A program made the translations under genes and the position numbers. Positions 53,333 through 61,087 of a stretch of 64,000 bases of DNA are shown in pieces. Numbering within the stretch: position 1 is the stretch's first letter; every line of letters begins with the position of its first letter. The DNA is taken from contig CAWDOR010000035.1 of the NCBI GenBank assembly GCA_963804045.1, positions 65,239-129,238 of the forward strand. Direction: 5' to 3'. Source of the stretch: Rhodoblastus sp963804045. GTDB taxonomy: Bacteria; Pseudomonadota; Alphaproteobacteria; Rhizobiales; Beijerinckiaceae. The notes beneath the pieces are model-generated. The model was not told where the DNA came from. It did not search any database and saw only the letters and a list, made by a program, of their open reading frames with translations.

Positions 53333-55084
53333 ATGGACAGGCGTAACGCACTCATCCCGGCCCTTGTCGCTGGCGCCCTGGTGGGGTTCTCGGCAGGCGC
53401 CCACGCGGCGGACGCAGCGGCCCCCGCCGGCCTGCCGAACCCTTATCTCATTCCGTTCACTTACGCGGGTCCCGCCCCGAGCGCTCCCGCCAGCCCGACC
53501 GATCCGAACTACACGGTCAAGGAGCTGGACAAGCTCGGCGACGGTTTCTTCGAGCGTCTGGTGAACTATTACAAGCTCGAATGGGGCCATGACAGTGCTC
53601 CGGTCGATCCCAAGGCGCCCAGCAGCCGCCGCGACGCGCCCTGGCCGGCGCAGCCGGTCACCCAGCCGCCCTATCCCTTCACCGAATATTCCTATGGCGG
53701 CACCACCTCCATCGGCGGCAATCGCGCGGCTTCGGTCGATAGCCCGCTGATGGTCGCGCTCGGCAATACCGCGGCCGGCAAATGGATGGCCGACAACAAC
53801 ATTCAGATGTATGGCTGGCTCAACGGCGGCGTCAACGTGTCCAACCAGAAGGGCGCGCTCGGCGGCAACTGGCCGGCGGCCTATTCCTATCGTCCCAACA
53901 CCTTCTCGCTCGACCAGCTGGTGCTCTATATCGAGCGCACGCCTGACACCGTGCAGAAGGACCATTTCGACTGGGGTTTCCGCGTCTCCGGCATCTATGG
54001 TCAGGACTATCGCTACACGACCTCCTTCGGTTATTCGTCCAACGCGCTCTATGGCCATAACAACATCAACGGCTTCGACTATCCGATGATGTGGCTGGAA
54101 GGCTATATTCCGTGGGTCGCCGAGGGCATGATGGTCCGCGTTGGCCGTTATATCTCGATCCCCGACATCGAAGCCCAGCTGGCGCCGAACAATTATATGT
54201 TCTCGCACTCGCTGACCTATGGCTACGACAACTACACCAATACCGGCATCATGACCTCGACGGCCGTGACCCGGAACCTGTTCGTTCAGGCCGGCGTGTC
54301 GGTCGGTACGGATACGGCCTTCACCCATTGGGGCCAGAAGTCCGCCAACCCGTTCTATGCTCCGGGCGGCACGGCGAGCAACGCGATCTCCCAGGCTTAT
54401 TACGGCGATCCTACGAAAATCTGGACCGATCCGGGCGCGGTGCCCTCCTTCGCCGGCTGTCTGAAATATCAGTCCGACAGCGCCTATGATAACCTCTATC
54501 TCTGCATGGACGGCATCAACGCGGGCCAGTGGGGTTATAACAACCTCCAATGGTTCGGTGGCACCTATTACCACAAGTTCAACGAGGACTGGCACATCTC
54601 CATGGAGTCCTATGTGACGCACCAGCATAAGGTGCTGAACACGGGCGATTCCCATGGTGGCGGCTATAATGGAGCGTTGGGTTCGGCTGCGGCCGCCTAT
54701 GGCATGATGGGCTTCACCGAAAACAACCCGTACAATGCTCCGTTCGGCGCCAAGTGTAAGAGCGCTGCCCAGCTCTGGTGTACGACCACCGAAGTTACGG
54801 CGCTGTTCTATCTGAACTATCGGGTCAGCGGCTTGGATAACATCTCCTGGCGCGCCGAATTCGTTGACGATGTCAACGGCCAGCGCACCGGCACCGCGAC
54901 CCGCTATGTCAGCACCGGTCTCGGCTACCAGCATTGGTTCTCGCCCCAGGTCGAGGTTCGTCCGGAAACCGTGTGGTATCACTCGATCGACGCGGCTGCC
55001 TTCGGCGGCGTCCCGAGCTACGGTATCGCTCCGACCAGCCGCAACGACATCATCACCTCCGCCGACATCATCTGGCACTTCTGA
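53333..55084 (+). CDS. Outer-membrane beta-barrel porin (first of a tandem pair)
   Basis: 583 residues from the ATG at 53333 (GAGGAG upstream). A signal peptide ends in AHA. The mature protein is rich in Gly, Tyr, Trp and Asn and has alternating strand-like segments. Examples are VNYYKLEWGHDSAP, TPDTVQKDHFDWGFRVSGIY and the terminal ADIIWHF, whose last residue is aromatic as the BAM system expects. It resembles the BBP2/OmpL-like porins. It shares long stretches with the next porin, so the pair arose by duplication. The solute is unknown. The upstream start at 53210 has no signal peptide and is not used. Confidence 0.9.
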   Translation: MDRRNALIPALVAGALVGFSAGAHAADAAAPAGLPNPYLIPFTYAGPAPSAPASPTDPNYTVKELDKLGDGFFERLVNYYKLEWGHDSAPVDPKAPSSRRDAPWPAQPVTQPPYPFTEYSYGGTTSIGGNRAASVDSPLMVALGNTAAGKWMADNNIQMYGWLNGGVNVSNQKGALGGNWPAAYSYRPNTFSLDQLVLYIERTPDTVQKDHFDWGFRVSGIYGQDYRYTTSFGYSSNALYGHNNINGFDYPMMWLEGYIPWVAEGMMVRVGRYISIPDIEAQLAPNNYMFSHSLTYGYDNYTNTGIMTSTAVTRNLFVQAGVSVGTDTAFTHWGQKSANPFYAPGGTASNAISQAYYGDPTKIWTDPGAVPSFAGCLKYQSDSAYDNLYLCMDGINAGQWGYNNLQWFGGTYYHKFNEDWHISMESYVTHQHKVLNTGDSHGGGYNGALGSAAAAYGMMGFTENNPYNAPFGAKCKSAAQLWCTTTEVTALFYLNYRVSGLDNISWRAEFVDDVNGQRTGTATRYVSTGLGYQHWFSPQVEVRPETVWYHSIDAAAFGGVPSYGIAPTSRNDIITSADIIWHF

Positions 55085-55474
55085 TCGACGAAGGGCCGCC
55101 GGTTCACCGGCGGCCCAACTTCTCACCCGCCGATCAAAGCGGTGGCGCCTCCCACCCGCCGCTTCCGGCGGGTTTTCTTTGGCTGGACTTAGGTGATCCG
55201 AACAGGAGCGCGCCGATGATCGATCGGGCTCGCGCCGCCGGGCGGATTAGACGACGGACGCTCTGTCGTAATTTGGCAACAGTCCGTGGAAAGGTGAGCT
55301 GGTCGAAAGCCGACAATCCGGCCCCGGCCCAGCTATCATCAGTTCAACATGCTGAGTTTAAATACTTATTGGTTTTTTTGTTATGGGCCCGAAATTTGCT
55401 GATAAGGAATTCATAATGGATTTTCATCGCGTTGCGTGCCTAATTGCTGGGCAGGAGATCGAGGAGTTTATGGA
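55085..55474. other. Intergenic region between the two porin genes
   Basis: 390 bases. It holds a perfect 10-base hairpin GGGCCGCCGG-TTCA-CCGGCGGCCC (55093-55116) without a T run, then a true terminator at 55155-55180. The stretch from about 55330 to 55440 is AT-rich and probably carries the promoter of the second porin. Confidence 0.6.
55155..55180 (+). terminator. Intrinsic terminator of the first porin gene
   Basis: CCCGCC-GCTTCC-GGCGGG hairpin followed by TTTTCTTT, about 70 bases after the stop; the GC-rich hairpin just upstream may stabilise the mRNA 3' end. Confidence 0.8.
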
Positions 55475-57130
55475 ATGAACAGGCGTCACGCCCTGAGATC
55501 GACCTTTGCCGCCGGAGCGCTTGTCGCGCTCGGCGCCAGCGCTTTCGCCGCCGATGCTCCGGCGCCGACGCCGGCGGTCGATCCCAATTACAACACCAAT
55601 AATCTCGGCGATAATGTCTTCATTCGCCTGGTGAACTACTACAAGCTGGAATGGGGTCACGATTCCGCGCCTGCCGATCCGAGCGCGCCGTCGGCGCGCC
55701 GGGAGGGCTGGAATCAGCCGGTCAGCGCGCCGCCCTATCCCTTCATCGACTGGCCCTATGGCGGCACGACGACCTTCGGCGCCAATCGCACCGGTTCGGT
55801 GGATAGCCCGCTGATGGTGGCCATCGCCAACACCAAGGTCGGGCAGACGATGGCCGATTGGGGCATTCAGGCCTATGGCTGGGTCGCCGCCGGCGGCAAT
55901 CTCTCCAGCAACACCCGTCCGGGCGGCAATTCGCCGGGCGCCTATTATTACGAGCCCAACCGCTTCGATCTCGACCAGGCGGTGCTCTACATCGAGCGCA
56001 CCCCCGACACGGTGCAGAAGGACCATATCGACTGGGGTTTCAGGGTCTCCGGCATTTACGGCTCGGACTACCGCTACACCACGGCTTACGGTCTGTGGTC
56101 GTACCAACTGCTGAACAGGAACAATGTCCAGGGCTATGACGCGCCGATGATGTATGGCGAGGTCTTTGTGCCCTATATTCTCGACGGCTTCATGGTGCGC
56201 TTTGGCCGCTTCATCGCCCTGCCGGACATCGAGGCCCAGCTCGCCCCGAACAATTACATGTATTCCCACTCTCTGGGCTATACGTTCGACAATTACACCA
56301 ACACCGGCATCCAGCTGTCGCAGGCGATCAACAAGAACTGGATCATCCAGTTCGGCCTTTCCGTCGGATCGGACACCATGCCCTGGGACGCCTATGCGAA
56401 GCTTCCCAATCCCGCGCAATATTTCATGTATAATGGCGCGAAGACCCTCAATCCGCTCTATTCCAGCGCGACCATGTACAAGGATCCCGGCGCGATCCCG
56501 TCCTATACGGGCTGCGTCAGGTGGAACTCGGATGAGGGCGGCGACAATATCTATGTCTGCGGCGACGCGCTGAACAGTGGAATCTGGGGCTATAACAATC
56601 TGCAATGGATTGGCGGCACCTATTTCCACAAGTTCAACGAACAATGGCATATCGGCTTCGAAACCTGGAACATCCATCTCAACAAGGTGCCCAACCAGAA
56701 CAATCCGGAAGTGCAGGCCATTGTCGCCGCTGGCGGCACGCCCTTCTCCAATCCGGCGTCGGGCATTTTGTGGAACGCGCCCAATATGGCGCAGTGCCCG
56801 CATGTGACCCAGCTGACCTGCACCACCCACACCGAAATGTTCCTGACCTATCTGAATTACCAGATCGACACGCTGAACAATCTGTCGCTGCGCCTGGAAT
56901 ATTTCGACGATTTCCAGGGCCAGCGCACGGGAACCAAGACCCGCTATTTCGAGACGGGTTTCGGTTGGCAGCATTGGTTCTCGCCGCAGATCGAAATGCG
57001 ACCGGAAGTGACTTTCTATCGCTCCTTCGACGCCCCGGCCTTCAACGGCAACAGCGAAAACCCGGTGGGGCAGCCGCCGAACCGCAACAATGCGCTCGTC
57101 GTCTCCTCGGACCTGATCTGGCATTTTTGA
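55475..57130 (+). CDS. Outer-membrane beta-barrel porin (second of the tandem pair)
   Basis: 551 residues from the ATG at 55475 (GAGGAG upstream), with a signal peptide ending in AFA. It shares with the first porin the segments VNYYKLEWGHDSAP, TPDTVQKDHIDWGFRVSGIY, LAPNNYMYSHSLGY and YNNLQWIGGTYFHKFNE, and ends in SSDLIWHF. The differences are concentrated in stretches likely to be surface loops. Each porin has its own leader and terminator, so they can be expressed separately, perhaps under different conditions. Confidence 0.9.
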   Translation: MNRRHALRSTFAAGALVALGASAFAADAPAPTPAVDPNYNTNNLGDNVFIRLVNYYKLEWGHDSAPADPSAPSARREGWNQPVSAPPYPFIDWPYGGTTTFGANRTGSVDSPLMVAIANTKVGQTMADWGIQAYGWVAAGGNLSSNTRPGGNSPGAYYYEPNRFDLDQAVLYIERTPDTVQKDHIDWGFRVSGIYGSDYRYTTAYGLWSYQLLNRNNVQGYDAPMMYGEVFVPYILDGFMVRFGRFIALPDIEAQLAPNNYMYSHSLGYTFDNYTNTGIQLSQAINKNWIIQFGLSVGSDTMPWDAYAKLPNPAQYFMYNGAKTLNPLYSSATMYKDPGAIPSYTGCVRWNSDEGGDNIYVCGDALNSGIWGYNNLQWIGGTYFHKFNEQWHIGFETWNIHLNKVPNQNNPEVQAIVAAGGTPFSNPASGILWNAPNMAQCPHVTQLTCTTHTEMFLTYLNYQIDTLNNLSLRLEYFDDFQGQRTGTKTRYFETGFGWQHWFSPQIEMRPEVTFYRSFDAPAFNGNSENPVGQPPNRNNALVVSSDLIWHF

Positions 57131-57152
57131 GCCGGAGGTCCTGACTGGCCAG

Positions 57153-57185
57153 AAAACCGCGCGAAAATTTTTTCGCGCGGTTTTT
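57153..57185 (+). terminator. Intrinsic terminator of the second porin gene
   Basis: Perfect stem AAAACCGCGCGAAAA paired with the following TTTTCGCGCGGTTTT and a T-rich 3' flank, 23 bases after the stop. Confidence 0.93.
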
Positions 57186-57259
57186 GCATTTCATCCCCTC
57201 GGTCCTTTTCAGGCGCGGATGGTGTTACACTCTTCGCTTGAGCCGCCGGAGGGCCGCGC

Positions 57260-58642
57260 ATGGACCAGTTCCGCATCGAAACGGATTTGCTCGGCGCGTT
57301 GCGCGTGCCCGCCGATAAATTATGGGGCGCGCAGACCCAGCGGTCCCTTGAGCATTTTTCCATCGGTCGTGAGCTGATTCCGCCCGAGATGGTCGAGGCT
57401 TATGCGCTGCTGAAAAAGGCGGTGGCCCGGGTCAATCGCGACGCCGGCCGCCTCGACGCCGCTCTCGCCGATCTGATCGCGAGGGCCTGCGACGAAATTC
57501 TCGCTGGCGAACACGCCGACATGTTTCCGCTGCATGTCTGGATGACCGGCAGCGGCACCCAGTTCAACATGAACGTCAACGAAGTCATCTCCAACCGCTG
57601 CTGCCAATTGGTGGGAACGCCGCTGGGGAGCAAGACGCCGGTTCATCCCAACGATCACGCCAATATGGCGCAATCATCGAACGATTCTTTTCCGACCGCC
57701 ATGCATATGGCCTCGGCGATCGCCGTGGTGCGGCGGCTGATCCCGGCGGTCGCGGGCTTGCGCGACGCCATCGCCGCCAAATCTAGGGAATGGACCGACA
57801 TCGTCAAAATCGGACGCACCCATTTGCAGGACGCCACGCCTCTGACGCTCGGCCAGGAATGGTCGGGTTTTTCAGCTTTGCTGAGCGACAATCTGGAGCG
57901 GCTCGACGACGCCCTCAAAGGCGTTTATCGGCTGGCGTTGGGCGGAACGGCGGTCGGTACGGGGATCAACGCCCCAGCGGGATTCGCCGAAGCCGCGGCC
58001 GCCGAAATCGCCGCGCTCACCGGACTGCCCTTTGTCACCGCGCCCAATAAATTCGCCGTGCAGGGCAGCCATGACGCGCTCGTGCATCTCTCCGGGGTTT
58101 TGCGGGTTCTGGCGGGTTCGCTGTATAAAATCGCCGAGGACATCCGCCTGCTGGCCAGCGGGCCACGCGCCGGCATCGGCGAATTGATTCTGCCGGAAAA
58201 CGAGCCGGGCTCGTCGATCATGCCCGGCAAGGTCAATCCGACCCAGGCCGAGGCGCTGACCATGATCGCCGTGCAGGTGATAGCCAACGATGTCGCGGTC
58301 GGTTTCGGCGGCGCCGGCGGCCACTTGCAAATGAACGCCTACAAGCCGCTGATGATCGCCAATCTGATGAACTCCATCGGTCTGCTCGCCGATGGCTGCG
58401 CGAATTTTCGCAAATATCTGATCGAGGGGACGAAGCCCAACCGCAAGAACATCGCCGAACATGTCGACCGCTCGCTGATGCTGGTCACGGCGCTGGCGCC
58501 GGAAATCGGCTACGACAAGAGCGCCCGCATAGCCCATCTCGCCGCCGAACAGGATATGAGCCTGCGTGAGGCGGCGCTGGCGCTTGGTCTGGTTTCGGCG
58601 GAGGATTTCGACCGGCTTGTCGATCCGCGCAAAATGGTTTGA
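57260..58642 (+). CDS. fumC: Fumarate hydratase class II
   Basis: 460 residues, oxygen-stable homotetrameric fumarase of the TCA cycle. The N-terminus IETDLLGALRVPADKLWGAQ, the substrate site TGSGTQFNMNVNEVISNR, HPNDHANMAQSSNDSFPTAM, the IGRTHLQDATPLTLGQE catalytic region and the signature loop GSSIMPGKVNPTQAEA are all present. An Old Yellow Enzyme gene follows 44 bases downstream on the same strand. Confidence 0.98.
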   Translation: MDQFRIETDLLGALRVPADKLWGAQTQRSLEHFSIGRELIPPEMVEAYALLKKAVARVNRDAGRLDAALADLIARACDEILAGEHADMFPLHVWMTGSGTQFNMNVNEVISNRCCQLVGTPLGSKTPVHPNDHANMAQSSNDSFPTAMHMASAIAVVRRLIPAVAGLRDAIAAKSREWTDIVKIGRTHLQDATPLTLGQEWSGFSALLSDNLERLDDALKGVYRLALGGTAVGTGINAPAGFAEAAAAEIAALTGLPFVTAPNKFAVQGSHDALVHLSGVLRVLAGSLYKIAEDIRLLASGPRAGIGELILPENEPGSSIMPGKVNPTQAEALTMIAVQVIANDVAVGFGGAGGHLQMNAYKPLMIANLMNSIGLLADGCANFRKYLIEGTKPNRKNIAEHVDRSLMLVTALAPEIGYDKSARIAHLAAEQDMSLREAALALGLVSAEDFDRLVDPRKMV

Positions 58643-58686
58643 TCTGAGGCGAATTGATTCCGCCGCTATCGCAACAAGGATTGTCC

Positions 58687-59790
58687 ATGGCCAAGAGCCG
58701 CCTGTTCGAACCGCTGACCCTCGATGGCTTGAGTCTCGCCAATCGCATCGTCATCGCGCCCATGTGCCAATATTCCGCGGAAAACGGCTGCATGACCGAC
58801 TGGCATCTGGCCCATTACGGGCAACTCGCTCTGTCGGGCGCGGCGCTGCTGACGATCGAGGCGACGGCGGTGGCGCCGGAGGGCCGCATCACCTATCGCG
58901 ATGCCGGCCTTTACAGCGACGCCAATGAAGCGGCTTTCGCGCGCGTGCTCGGCATGATCCGGCAATATTCGGAGATCAAGCTGGCGGTTCAGCTCGCCCA
59001 CGCTGGGCGCAAGGCCTCCTGCGACGCGCCCTGGTTCGGCGGCGCGCAGATCGCGCCGGAGTCGCCCAATGGCTGGCGCACGGTCGCGCCCTCGGCTGTT
59101 GCCTTCGCCGCGCATGAGGCGGCGCCGCAGGTGCTGTCGCGCGACGACATGAACGGCGTCCGCGACGCCTTCGTCGCCAGCGCCCGCCGCGCCGCGCGAC
59201 TCGGGATCGATGCGATCCAGCTTCACGGCGCTCATGGCTATCTGCTGCACCAGTTCCTGTCGCCGCTGTCCAACAAGCGCAATGATCTCTATGGCGGGTC
59301 GCTGGCCAACCGGCTGCGCTATCCGCTGGAGGTCTTCGACGCCGTGCGCGAGGCCTTTCCCCATAATCGTCCCGTAACCATGCGCGTCTCGGGGACGGAT
59401 TGGCTGGCCGGCGGCTGGACCATAGAGGAAACCTGCGCCTTCTCGCGCGAATTGGAGCGGCGCGGCTGCGCGGCGATCCATGTGTCGAGCGGCGGCCTGG
59501 CGCCGGCGCAGATTCCGATGGTGCCGGATTATCAGGTTCCCTTGGCGCGTCAGGTCAAGGGCGACGTCAACATGCCCGTGGTCGCGGTCGGGTTGATCAC
59601 GGGTTTCGATCAGGCCGAAAAAATCCTCGCCGACGGCTCGGCCGATCTGATCGCCCTGGCCCGGGCCATGCTCTATAATCCGCGCTGGCCGTGGCATGCG
59701 GCGGCGCATTTCGGCGACCAGATCGTCGGCCCGCCGCAATATTTGCGCAGCTCGCCGCGCGAGCAGAAGCCGATTTTCGGCAATGGCTGA
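58687..59790 (+). CDS. NADH:flavin oxidoreductase, YqjM-type Old Yellow Enzyme
   Basis: 367 residues from the ATG at 58687 (AAGGA upstream). Class III OYE features are Cys27 in APMCQYS (flavin tuning), QLAHAGRKA, the paired His region LHGAHGYLLHQFLSPLSNKR and a C-terminal VAVGLITGFDQAEKIL phosphate-binding region. It reduces activated alkenes such as 2-enones using NADPH and FMN. The physiological substrate is unknown; a role in quinone or electrophile detoxification is likely. Confidence 0.95.
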   Translation: MAKSRLFEPLTLDGLSLANRIVIAPMCQYSAENGCMTDWHLAHYGQLALSGAALLTIEATAVAPEGRITYRDAGLYSDANEAAFARVLGMIRQYSEIKLAVQLAHAGRKASCDAPWFGGAQIAPESPNGWRTVAPSAVAFAAHEAAPQVLSRDDMNGVRDAFVASARRAARLGIDAIQLHGAHGYLLHQFLSPLSNKRNDLYGGSLANRLRYPLEVFDAVREAFPHNRPVTMRVSGTDWLAGGWTIEETCAFSRELERRGCAAIHVSSGGLAPAQIPMVPDYQVPLARQVKGDVNMPVVAVGLITGFDQAEKILADGSADLIALARAMLYNPRWPWHAAAHFGDQIVGPPQYLRSSPREQKPIFGNG

Positions 59791-59799
59791 CGAGCGGCT

Positions 59800-60549
59800 T
59801 CAGCCGTAGCGCCGCCAGAACACCAAGGCGACGATCGCGGCGTTGAGACAGGTAATGACGAGGCGCGCCTTGGCCGGATCGAGCCTGCGGCCGAAATGTC
59901 CTGTAACGTAACCGCCGATGGTGGCGCCGACCAGCAGCAGCGCCATCTGCCGCCATTGGATCAGTCCGCCGATAATGAAAAACAACGACGCCGTGGCGTT
60001 CATCGAGGCGTTGAGCAAATGCCGCGAGGCCTGCATATTGTTGATGCTGGTCGCGGTGAGCACGCTCCAGGCGGCGAGCATCATCACCCCGACCGCGCCG
60101 CCGAAATAGCCGCCGTAAATGCCGAGAAAGAACTGCACGACAGGCAGGGCGTGCGGATGGACGCTGATGCGCGCGCGCAAAAAATCGCCGAGCTTGCGGC
60201 CAAAGGCGAAAACCACCACGCCGAACAGCAGCAGGAAGGGGAAGATCGCGTCAAACAGGCTTTGCGGCGTCTTCAGCAGCAGCAGGGCGCCGAGCACGCC
60301 GCCGAGCACGCTGACCAGGGCCATGGTTGAGAGCTTGACCCCGTCAAAACCCTGAAAATCCTTACGATAGGCATAGGCCGTGGCCAGAGCGCTGGGCACC
60401 AGCGCCACCGTGCTGGTGGCGTTGGCGTTGAGCGAGGGCACGCCGGCCGCGACCAGGGCCGGCAGCGTGACGAACGAGCCGCCGCCGGCTATGGCGTTCA
60501 TCGCGCCGCCGAGCAGGCCGGCGCCGACGATCAGTGCTATGTCTTGCAT
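59800..60549 (-). CDS. TSUP (TauE/SafE) family anion exporter
   Basis: 249 residues with seven or eight membrane segments. The TSUP double motif is visible: LLGGAMNAIAGGGSFVTLPAL in the first half and LGIYGGYFGGAVGVMMLAAW in the second. Family members move sulfite, sulfonates or related organic anions. It converges on the OYE gene, with 9 bases between stops. The ATG at 60549 lies in an otherwise empty divergent region. Confidence 0.92.
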   Translation of the reverse strand: MQDIALIVGAGLLGGAMNAIAGGGSFVTLPALVAAGVPSLNANATSTVALVPSALATAYAYRKDFQGFDGVKLSTMALVSVLGGVLGALLLLKTPQSLFDAIFPFLLLFGVVVFAFGRKLGDFLRARISVHPHALPVVQFFLGIYGGYFGGAVGVMMLAAWSVLTATSINNMQASRHLLNASMNATASLFFIIGGLIQWRQMALLLVGATIGGYVTGHFGRRLDPAKARLVITCLNAAIVALVFWRRYG

Positions 60550-61083
60550 TGTCCTTCCCGTGATTCAACCGGCGCCCAGACCGGTCGCTCCCGACAATTG
60601 AGTCGCGACGGTGGGCCTTGTCAATCGCTCGGGCGCTGGCGGAGCGGGCAGGGGAGACAGAGGGGCCCAAAAAAGCCGGTCGCATTTTGCATCGACCAAT
60701 CCGAATTCTCTCAGTTGAAGTTCTGGATGAAGATCAGAAAACATGGTTAATATATTATAATAACACCAAAAAAATCTGGCATTTGAAGCGAACCGTCCGG
60801 CGCGCGCCGCCCCCCAGGTCGCCGCCAAGCCTGCGACCGCAAAACAGTTTCGCCGCTGTAAACCTATTGTTAAAGGAATCTGGGAGATACACGTTATGGT
60901 TGTAGTTTCGGCGTCGCCTCATGGCGCCGTCGGCTTCAATCTGTGGCTCCGGGATCGGCTGACAAGGCCGAGGCATGATGCGTTTCCGGCGCTCCGGCTC
61001 GTGCGAGCCATGTTTCCAGTTTCCGGCCCACCCGTCCTTTCGGCGGGGCGAGAGGCCTTCAGACCGGCAACAAGGCGCGCCCC
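60550..61083. other. Divergent intergenic region upstream of the octapeptide-repeat gene
   Basis: 534 bases. An AT-rich patch near 60743-60785 (ATATTATAATAAC) and the segment 60845-60895 look like promoter sequence. The only candidate gene is the short frame at 60896. No hairpin terminator was seen. Confidence 0.45.
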
Positions 61084-61087
61084 ATGA
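60896..61087 (+). CDS. Possible 63-residue leader ORF overlapping the repeat gene
   Basis: The ATG at 60896 follows GGGAGA at a workable distance. The frame runs 63 codons and its TGA overlaps the ATG of the octapeptide-repeat gene (ATGA at 61084), the arrangement used for translational coupling. The product is Arg/Pro-rich and resembles nothing known. A chance frame in GC-rich DNA is quite possible. Confidence 0.2.
   Translation: MVVVSASPHGAVGFNLWLRDRLTRPRHDAFPALRLVRAMFPVSGPPVLSAGREAFRPATRRAP

Noticed and set aside
53249..55126. Minus-strand frame of 625 codons, and a similar one at 55424-57124
   Set aside because: Antisense to the porin genes. Both porins have signal peptides, ribosome binding sites and homologous sequence; the antisense frames resemble each other only because the porins do.
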